Assembly (NCBI GenBank): GCA_002477595.1
Contig: DLQN01000090.1
Span: 1-12,295, forward strand
From: Roseivirga sp. UBA7431
GTDB taxonomy: Bacteria > Bacteroidota > Bacteroidia > Cytophagales > Cyclobacteriaceae
DNA: 12,295 nt
Direction: 5' to 3'
In this document: positions 7,868-12,295 of the stretch, piece after piece
How positions within the stretch are numbered: the stretch's first letter is position 1
Layout of the letters: every line of letters begins with the position of its first letter
Made by a program: the position numbers and the translations under genes
The notes under the pieces: model-generated
Database searches by the model: none
Seen by the model: only the letters and a program-made list of their open reading frames with translations
Told to the model about the DNA's origin: nothing

Positions 7868-7902
7868 AAAGCCTCTTGCCTTCTAATGCAAGAGGCTTTT
7901 TT
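7868..7902 (+). terminator. Intrinsic terminator after DUF2911 copy 1
   Basis: The stem GCCTCTTGC/GCAAGAGGC (9 bp) has a loop of 8 bases (CTTCTAAT). It is preceded by AAA and followed by six T, and is a textbook rho-independent terminator 20 bases after the stop codon. Confidence 0.92.
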
Positions 7903-7940
7903 GTGTTCTTCGTTGATAGACAGATATCCTCAAAAGGAAT

Positions 7941-7948
7941 TATGTTTG
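7941..7948 (+). promoter_or_regulatory. -7 promoter element for DUF2911 copy 2
   Basis: TATGTTTG matches TAnnTTTG exactly and ends 16 bases before the ATG at 7965, the same distance as for the small TPR gene. The nearest upstream TTG (7913-7915) is 25 bases away, slightly longer than the usual 17-23 spacer. Together with the preceding terminator it makes copy 2 a separate transcription unit. Confidence 0.55.
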
Positions 7949-7964
7949 CAGGTATAAACCAAAA

Positions 7965-8516
7965 ATGAAAATGAAAAGAACACTGACAACACTTGCTGCT
8001 GTTTGCCTTATGGTATTCGCACAGACTTCAGCTGTAGCCCAAGGTGGCCCAGCTCCTAGCCCACTTCAGAAAATGAGCCAAATGGTTGGATTGACAGAAG
8101 TGAACATCGAGTATTCAAGACCTAGCTTAGCGGGTAGAGATATGTACGAAAAACTTACTCCTGTTGGCGAAAGATGGAGAACTGGCGCGAACCTTAGAAC
8201 AGTTCTTACTTTCTCAAAAGATGTAATGTTAGGTGGAAATGAAGTGAAAGCTGGTGCTTATAACCTATTTACTATTCCAGGTAAAAAGGAATGGACTATC
8301 ATTCTTAATAACAACACGAAAGAAACAAATGCTGGAAAAGTTAATGATGACAACAACATCCTTTCATTCAAAGTGACTCCAACAACAACGAATGACAAGG
8401 TTGAAACATTCACAATCAACATCACTGATTTTGACAAGAAGGCAATGGACAATGCTAACATCGAGTTGGCATGGGAAAATACTTCGGTGAAGTTTCCAAT
8501 TAAAGTAAAAAACTAA
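7965..8516 (+). CDS. Exported DUF2911 protein, copy 2
   Basis: The 183-residue product has a signal peptide (MKMKRTLTTLAAVCLMVFA..., cleavage near SAVA-Q26); a second ATG at 7971 would serve equally well. The DUF2911 core shows NIEYSRPSLAGRDMYEKL (47-64), RWRTGANLRTVLTF (70-83), KAGAYNLFTIPG (95-106), EWTIILNN (109-116), ETFTINITDF (147-156) and IELAWENTSVKFPIKVKN at the C-terminus. It is closely similar to copy 1 over the whole length, including the KFPxxVKN end. It differs in the loop after the WTII strand, where copy 1 has aromatic SWGTEYDK and this copy has an Asn/Lys-rich NTKETNAGKVNDDNN. This points to duplication followed by divergence of one surface loop. Function is unknown; an extracytoplasmic location is inferred from the signal peptide. 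Confidence 0.9.
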   Translation: MKMKRTLTTLAAVCLMVFAQTSAVAQGGPAPSPLQKMSQMVGLTEVNIEYSRPSLAGRDMYEKLTPVGERWRTGANLRTVLTFSKDVMLGGNEVKAGAYNLFTIPGKKEWTIILNNNTKETNAGKVNDDNNILSFKVTPTTTNDKVETFTINITDFDKKAMDNANIELAWENTSVKFPIKVKN

Positions 8517-8535
8517 TTCACTAGAAAAGAATTGC

Positions 8536-8569
8536 AAAAGCTTCTACTCCTTGGGTGGAAGCTTTTTTT
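8536..8569 (+). terminator. Intrinsic terminator after DUF2911 copy 2
   Basis: The stem AAAAGCTTC/GAAGCTTTT can extend inward by TAC/GTG to 12 bp with a TCCTTGG loop, and is followed by a run of seven T. It lies 20 bases after the stop codon. Its loop and T-tract overlap the promoter of the next gene. Confidence 0.9.
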
Positions 8570-8578
8570 ATATCTTTG
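8551..8578 (+). promoter_or_regulatory. Promoter of DUF2911 copy 3, nested in the preceding terminator
   Basis: A TTG at 8551-8553 and TATCTTTG at 8571-8578 (exact TAnnTTTG) are 17 bases apart, within the spacing reported for Bacteroidota promoters. The -7 element ends 21 bases before the ATG at 8600. The -33 element sits in the terminator loop and the -7 element directly after the T-tract. Confidence 0.6.
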
Positions 8579-8599
8579 AAGTGATAAAAAGACATACCT

Positions 8600-9445
8600 A
8601 TGAGAAGAATTCAACTAACGCTAATTGCATTGACACTTTCCGTTTGTGCCTTGGCTCAAATAAAAATGCCACCTCCAAGTCCTACTTTCGAATTGAAAGG
8701 AACGGTTGGCTTATCAGATGTTAAGGTGGTTTACTCTCGGCCTAGTGCTAAAGGAAGAGATATTGCCGGAAATCTGATTCCCTACAATGAAGTATGGAGA
8801 ACTGGTGCTAATGCATCGACAAAAATCACATTTGGCACTGATGTTAAACTGAATGGCAATGCTGTGCCGGCGGGCGAGTATGCACTATACACCATGTTTA
8901 CTGAAGAAACTGCCACTATCATCATCAGTAAGAACCTTACTTGGTGGGGAGCTATAGGCTATGAAGATAAAGATGACTTATTAAGGTTTGATGTCACGGT
9001 AAAACATCCGAGCAGCCATTATGAGACGTTCACCATGAGCTTTTCAGACTTCACCATGAATTCTGCTAACCTGAATATGAAATGGGGACATACTAAAGCG
9101 ATGTTCACTATCGAGAGTGATGTAGACGCCAATGTAATGGCTGATATCAAAGCACAAGTAATTGATGTGGCTCCTTCAAACCCAGGGTTATATTTTCAGG
9201 CAGCTGGATATTACTATGATACTGAGAGAGATGCTATGGTAGCCTTGGGATGGGTGAATAAGGCACTTGATGCAAGCGAAGAAAAGCAGTACTGGGTAGT
9301 TCACCTTAAGGCAAAATTATTAGCCCGAATGGGCAATAAGGTTGAGGCCATTGCTGCTGCTAAAGAGTCAATGTCATTAGCAAAAGCTGGTGGCAACCCG
9401 GATTATGTAAGGCTTAATGAGAAGCTGATTGCTGACATGAAATAA
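8600..9445 (+). CDS. Exported DUF2911 protein with C-terminal TPR-like extension, copy 3
   Basis: The 281-residue product has a short signal peptide (MRRIQLTLIALTLSVCALA, cleavage before Gln20) and then a DUF2911 domain (about 24-172). This shows VVYSRPSAKGRDI (43-55), VWRTGANASTKITF (65-78), VPAGEYALYTMF (89-100), ETFTMSFSDF (142-151) and NLNMKWGHTKAMFTI (157-171). The EWTII strand of copies 1 and 2 is changed to ETATIIIS. Residues 175-281 are an added helical region resembling two or three TPR hairpins (GLYFQAAGYYYDTERDAMVA; YWVVHLKAKLLARMGNKVEA, then IAAAKESMSLA), probably a protein-binding module. The DUF2911-TPR architecture is, to my knowledge, found in other Bacteroidota, so this is not an accidental fusion. 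It has its own promoter and terminator. Confidence 0.9.
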   Translation: MRRIQLTLIALTLSVCALAQIKMPPPSPTFELKGTVGLSDVKVVYSRPSAKGRDIAGNLIPYNEVWRTGANASTKITFGTDVKLNGNAVPAGEYALYTMFTEETATIIISKNLTWWGAIGYEDKDDLLRFDVTVKHPSSHYETFTMSFSDFTMNSANLNMKWGHTKAMFTIESDVDANVMADIKAQVIDVAPSNPGLYFQAAGYYYDTERDAMVALGWVNKALDASEEKQYWVVHLKAKLLARMGNKVEAIAAAKESMSLAKAGGNPDYVRLNEKLIADMK

Positions 9446-9461
9446 AGTGTTAAACACATTC

Positions 9462-9497
9462 AAAAAAAAGGGGTTGCCAAATGGCAACTCTTTTTTT
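9462..9497 (+). terminator. Intrinsic terminator after DUF2911 copy 3
   Basis: Hairpin GGGGTTGCC/GGCAACTC with an AAAT loop (GTTGCC/GGCAAC fully paired, outer part with G-T wobbles). It is preceded by eight A and followed by seven T, and starts 16 bases after the stop codon. Confidence 0.88.
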
Positions 9498-9554
9498 ATG
9501 GCCTATCACCTAATTTTGAGCTGATAAAGTATTATTTTCCATAAAAGCACGCGC

Positions 9555-11915
9555 ATGGATATCTTAGAAAAACTCGGCCTTGATGATAACCAGTTCATCA
9601 ACCAGCAAACCATTTCAGACCTTATAAGCCCACTCTCGAAAGCCGACTTACTTAAGGAAACTCAAGCATTGGAACTAGGTGAATTTAGTCTTGATAACGG
9701 AGAAGAAAATACGACAAAGTTAGCTTTCGGAGGCGATGCGTCTGCCTCTATCCAGCTCTTTAACTCGACTGAAGATGATGATTCTGATGATTTACTTGCT
9801 TCGTCAGACACTGACGCAATCATTCCTTTTGATGCCAATGAACCCGTTATTAAATACAAAATTCAATTAAAAGCTGAAGGCAATGTAGGTACGAGATTAG
9901 GTGATTTGGACATTGGCCTTGAGGGAGATGCTATGCTCGAAGCTATGGCCTATATAAAGCATAGTGAAACAGACGTCTTAGGCACTGCTTTGGTTAGCGA
10001 TATTAAAAACTTCCCTTCGGTACTGTCTTTAGAGGAAGTTGCAGCTATTAGCAATGGAAGTGCTTTAGCACTCGAGACAGAAGCAAAATTAGCTGGCTCT
10101 CTTAGCTTTGACTTTTCAGAAGTATTTACTGCTGGCCTTTCTGGGCTTGCTGAACTTCTAGAGAGCGATAAGCTCATCTCGGTTGACATTAGTAAAGGCC
10201 TTAAGGTATCAGCAAACTACAGCTTCAAAGACACTTATCAATTGGTTATAGTAAAAGACAACTCCGAAGGCTATGAGTTTCTTGTTTCTGTTAATAAAAG
10301 TAAATCAAGTAAGCTAAGTGCCAGTTTAACAGCGAGTATAGGCATCAGCTTTTCAGAGCCAGAAGTATTCTCAAGTGCTCTAAACAAGCAACTAGACCGG
10401 CTTGTCTCTCAACTGGTAGAAATTAGTGATGAGGGCTATGAAAAAGCTAAACTATGGCTAGCATCGAATCAAGAAGTTGCTAGCCTAAGCTCAGAACTTA
10501 GATTAACTGTCGATCAACTGACCAGTTATTTCAGCATTGAGGATATTCCAGATAAATATCAGCAACTGAAAAACAAACTTGATGAATTCAACAAAAAAGT
10601 CAAGGAGGCAGTAACTAAAGAGGCTAAAAATAAGCTAAGAGTATCCATTGGTTTTGAATATAGCCGGATAGCCTCAAGCAGCACACTTCTTAAAGCTCGA
10701 ATAAAGAAAGAAATACTCGCGCAAAATTCAGTAAATGGAAAGAGTGTATTTAGTAACCTGGTGCTGTTCAACCCTAACCCACTCATTGAAGAAGCCAGCA
10801 GCACCGATACCAGTCAAATAAGGGTCGAGGACTTTTTGAAAGAGCATATGACAAAAGAAGAAGCCAATTGGGGCATATCAATTGGCTTTGGGAAATTTAA
10901 GATCGGAGGCTCAGACGAGGTATCCAAAGAATTTAATGTTGCTGAGAATATTGACGGGGACCTAAAGGTTAGTTTTAACGGTGTAAGAGGATATAAAGAA
11001 GTTGGCACCCTTGGTGGATTCTCTGATCAATGGAGTGTAGGATTCAATCCAACAATGGATGATTTTGCCCATGGGAATGATCCTAAACCAAAAGATTTCG
11101 ACAATAGCTTTGCATTAAGGATGCAGCACTACGACAAGAAATTCAAGAGCAACAACTCTGAAAAAGGTCGAATGATCGCCTTAGTTGATACTGCAGTATG
11201 TTGGGGTATTATCAATGAAGACAAGTTCGATTCTACCTTCGACTCCATTTGGAGTACACTCACTAATGGTAAAAAGAAAGCACCTATAACAATCACCTTA
11301 AACCTAAATTTTACGCCAAAAGCTTTTGAATTGGCCAGCGATCAGTGGTGGCAATTAATGAGTCAGCCAGGCTTATCATTACAGTTTTTAGCTAAGGCTA
11401 TGGCCAGAGCCTTAGCATACAATTCGAGCTTTGAAGCTCGTACAACTCCTGCCAAAAGAGAAGCAGCTTATGCTTCCGCTTGGTATGGCTATTTGAATAG
11501 CACACTTACCAACGACCCTTATGCACTTGCAATTGAAGTTGAGCATCATGTTCAACCCATGAATAATGTTCTGGCACAATATGAGAGAGATATGAGGTCT
11601 GGCAGTTTGGCATCGATTGTGAAAGGAAATCCAGCTACCAAGGCTAGATGGAGGACATTTAATGATGGTATTCTTAACTATTTAAATGACTATCGCATCA
11701 ATGAATACACCGACTATCGTTCAGAAATAAGGCAAACATTTAACGACATAAAGGCAATTTGGGCTCAGTCTTTTGATGTCAGAACCTTTGGAACCTATTT
11801 GAACTTGCTAGGATCACTCGATAACGAAGTACCGAAGTACATAGAGGGCAATTTGACTATTGATTATTCAGATAGCAAGGGACAAAAGAAGTCGATGGTT
11901 GTCAAAAAGGTATAA
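9555..11915 (+). CDS. 786-residue protein of unknown family
   Basis: The frame is long and intact, with base composition like its neighbours, so it is a real gene, but I do not recognise the family. There is no signal peptide or transmembrane helix and one Cys only (Cys549), consistent with a cytoplasmic protein or one exported without Sec. An acidic low-complexity stretch (EDDDSDDLLASSDTD) lies at 73-87. Around it and up to about residue 275 the protein alternates Gly/Ser-rich beta-type segments, such as GTRLGDLDIGLEGDAMLEA (112-130). Short strands of a similar kind recur: SLSFDFSEVF (182-191), SIGISFSEPEVF (261-272), VSIGFEYSRI (363-372) and ISIGFGKFKI (441-450). Residues 275-355 look helical and possibly coiled-coil (KYQQLKNKLDEFNKKVKEAV). 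The C-terminal third (about 585-755) is helix-rich with many aromatic residues. It follows the terminator of the DUF2911 cluster and is alone in its unit. The ATG at 9555 is supported by the terminator 57 bases upstream. Confidence 0.8.
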   Translation: MDILEKLGLDDNQFINQQTISDLISPLSKADLLKETQALELGEFSLDNGEENTTKLAFGGDASASIQLFNSTEDDDSDDLLASSDTDAIIPFDANEPVIKYKIQLKAEGNVGTRLGDLDIGLEGDAMLEAMAYIKHSETDVLGTALVSDIKNFPSVLSLEEVAAISNGSALALETEAKLAGSLSFDFSEVFTAGLSGLAELLESDKLISVDISKGLKVSANYSFKDTYQLVIVKDNSEGYEFLVSVNKSKSSKLSASLTASIGISFSEPEVFSSALNKQLDRLVSQLVEISDEGYEKAKLWLASNQEVASLSSELRLTVDQLTSYFSIEDIPDKYQQLKNKLDEFNKKVKEAVTKEAKNKLRVSIGFEYSRIASSSTLLKARIKKEILAQNSVNGKSVFSNLVLFNPNPLIEEASSTDTSQIRVEDFLKEHMTKEEANWGISIGFGKFKIGGSDEVSKEFNVAENIDGDLKVSFNGVRGYKEVGTLGGFSDQWSVGFNPTMDDFAHGNDPKPKDFDNSFALRMQHYDKKFKSNNSEKGRMIALVDTAVCWGIINEDKFDSTFDSIWSTLTNGKKKAPITITLNLNFTPKAFELASDQWWQLMSQPGLSLQFLAKAMARALAYNSSFEARTTPAKREAAYASAWYGYLNSTLTNDPYALAIEVEHHVQPMNNVLAQYERDMRSGSLASIVKGNPATKARWRTFNDGILNYLNDYRINEYTDYRSEIRQTFNDIKAIWAQSFDVRTFGTYLNLLGSLDNEVPKYIEGNLTIDYSDSKGQKKSMVVKKV

Positions 11916-11952
11916 GAGTGTAGTGAGTTAGTTGCGTGTTGAGAACTGAATT

Positions 11953-11976
11953 AAGGCATAGCATTGTGGCCTTTTT
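11953..11976. terminator. Weak candidate terminator behind the 786-residue gene
   Basis: A short stem AAGGC/GCCTT encloses an 11-base loop and is followed by TTTTTC on the plus strand, 37 bases after the stop. On the minus strand the same hairpin comes directly after the Cys/Lys-rich frame but is followed only by TTAATT. The stem is only 5 bp, so this is tentative. Confidence 0.35.
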
Positions 11977-11978
11977 CA

Positions 11979-12131
11979 TTAACGCTTTGGACAACTCTTG
12001 CACATCTTCTTACTCTTCTTCTTATACTTTTTACAACACTTCTTTAAGGAGCAATCACATTGACCTCCAACGAATGGAGAAAAGGGAAGATCCTCTTTAT
12101 ATGCGTTTGTATCAATGTTCTCGAATTGCAC
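11979..12131 (-). CDS. Cys/Lys-rich mini-protein (50 codons, GTG start)
   Basis: On the minus strand a frame opens after a TAA at 12146-12144. From the GTG at 12131 it gives 50 residues and ends at TAA 11981-11979. No ATG is available at the N-terminus, so the start is uncertain. The N-terminal half is ordinary and acidic (VQFENIDTNAYKEDLPFSPF). The C-terminal half is strikingly composed: GGQCDCSLKKCCKKYKKK followed by SKKMCKSCPKR. It contains six cysteines in the order CxC, CC, CxxC and about fourteen lysines, resembling small metal-binding or basic Cys-rich tails. I believe similar CDCxxKKCCKKYKK ... CKxCP endings occur in small uncharacterised Bacteroidota proteins, but cannot confirm this. 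The frame converges on the 786-residue gene and has a perfect palindrome just upstream. A truncated 5' part of a longer gene cannot be excluded. Confidence 0.5.
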   Translation of the reverse strand: MQFENIDTNAYKEDLPFSPFVGGQCDCSLKKCCKKYKKKSKKMCKSCPKR

Positions 12132-12137
12132 GGCTAC

Positions 12138-12158
12138 TATTTAGATTAAATCTAAATA
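12138..12158. promoter_or_regulatory. Perfect 21-bp palindrome, possible operator
   Basis: Two 10-base arms, TATTTAGATT and AATCTAAATA, are exact inverted repeats around a single central base. The site is AT-rich, lacks a T-tract, and begins 6 bases upstream of the GTG start of the Cys/Lys-rich frame, where a repressor or activator dimer could bind. It could alternatively be a hairpin in the leader RNA. No factor can be named. Confidence 0.45.
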
Positions 12159-12197
12159 CAAATAACAGTGTCAAACCTCACAACACCAAACAAAATC

Positions 12198-12225
12198 AAA
12201 AAAAAGGAGCCGAAAAGGCTCCTTT
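12198..12225 (-). terminator. Intrinsic terminator for the gene entering from the right
   Basis: Read on the minus strand, GGAGCC, a loop TTTTC and GGCTCC are followed by an uninterrupted run of eight T. The stem extends to 9 bp with flanking AAA/TTT. It starts 22 bases after the stop of the minus-strand fragment at 12248. The plus-strand side is followed only by TTTAAATT, so it acts mainly leftwards. Confidence 0.85.
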
Positions 12226-12247
12226 AAATTCCTCAAACACCGAAAGA

Positions 12248-12295
12248 TTAACCCGCTGTTTGAATCTCCTTAGCCTTGGCTTGAACTTCATCTAA
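12248..12295 (-). CDS. C-terminal end of an unidentified gene (partial)
   Basis: The last 15 codons of a minus-strand frame enter from the right edge and read LDEVQAKAKEIQTAG, then TAA at 12250-12248. The peptide looks like an amphipathic, charged C-terminal helix. It is too short to identify. It is accepted as a real gene end because a strong minus-strand terminator follows 22 bases later, exactly where one is expected. Confidence 0.6.
   Translation of the reverse strand, partial: LDEVQAKAKEIQTAG

Noticed and set aside
9447..9457. Short near-palindrome GTGTT-A-AACAC after copy 3
   Set aside because: Five-base arms this short occur often by chance, and it lies between a stop codon and its terminator with nothing to regulate.
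9662..11008. Four minus-strand frames of 64-81 codons opposite the 786-residue gene, and a similar one at 8258-8461
   Set aside because: They are antisense frames with Ser/Leu-rich composition typical of the complement of coding DNA; none has a promoter or domain.
7312..11915. Idea that the DUF2911 trio and the 786-residue gene form one operon or secretion/defence system
   Set aside because: Strong terminators separate every gene, and no toxin, nuclease, secretion or immunity domain was recognised in any of them.
11936..12295. Plus-strand open frame of 119 codons from a GTG to the right edge
   Set aside because: It runs through the hairpin at 12198-12225, over the minus-strand gene end and over the Cys/Lys-rich frame. 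Its Ser/Tyr/Asn-rich composition is the complement of that frame.

Overview
The window looks like chromosomal DNA of a member of the Bacteroidota, probably a Cytophagales-type or other marine/environmental lineage. The evidence is indirect. The DNA is moderately AT-rich. Several genes are preceded by the Bacteroidota-type -7 promoter element TAnnTTTG rather than by Shine-Dalgarno sequences. There are many exported proteins with short signal peptides ending in A-Q, a DUF2911 family cluster, and a very large periplasmic-type TPR protein next to holA. No tRNA, rRNA, CRISPR array, insertion sequence or phage gene was seen.

Left part (1-3808, minus strand): the first 904 residues of an exported TPR-repeat protein that runs off the left edge, preceded upstream by holA (DNA polymerase III delta subunit). 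holA is divergent from a small five-repeat TPR protein (3904-4581, plus), and each has an exact TATATTTG element just before its start. A secreted protein of unknown function follows (4794-5378, plus). It ends at a symmetric hairpin with A- and T-tracts that can serve both strands.

Middle (5475-7243, minus): a repair/metabolism pair. An alkyladenine-type DNA glycosylase overlaps by 19 bases a GhrA-type 2-hydroxyacid dehydrogenase. In the same reading frame, directly after the dehydrogenase stop, is an 81-codon open frame without an ATG, of doubtful status.

Right part (7312-9445, plus): three consecutive DUF2911 paralogues, all exported. Each is followed by its own strong intrinsic terminator, and the second and third have recognisable promoter elements. 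The cluster is therefore a set of independent transcription units made by tandem duplication, not an operon. The third copy carries a C-terminal helical, TPR-like extension. Next is a 786-residue protein (9555-11915, plus) without signal peptide or recognised domain. It has a recurring beta-type motif and helical segments, and is the least explained large gene here.

Right edge (11916-12295): no long gene, but on the minus strand there is a 50-codon Cys/Lys-rich open frame (11979-12131) and a perfect 21-bp palindrome just upstream of it. Beyond that lie a minus-strand terminator and the last 15 codons of a gene entering from the right.

No defence, mobile or biosynthetic system can be demonstrated. 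The most unusual material is the independently transcribed DUF2911 trio, the orphan 786-residue protein, the Cys/Lys-rich mini-ORF with its palindrome, and the in-frame open stretch behind ghrA.
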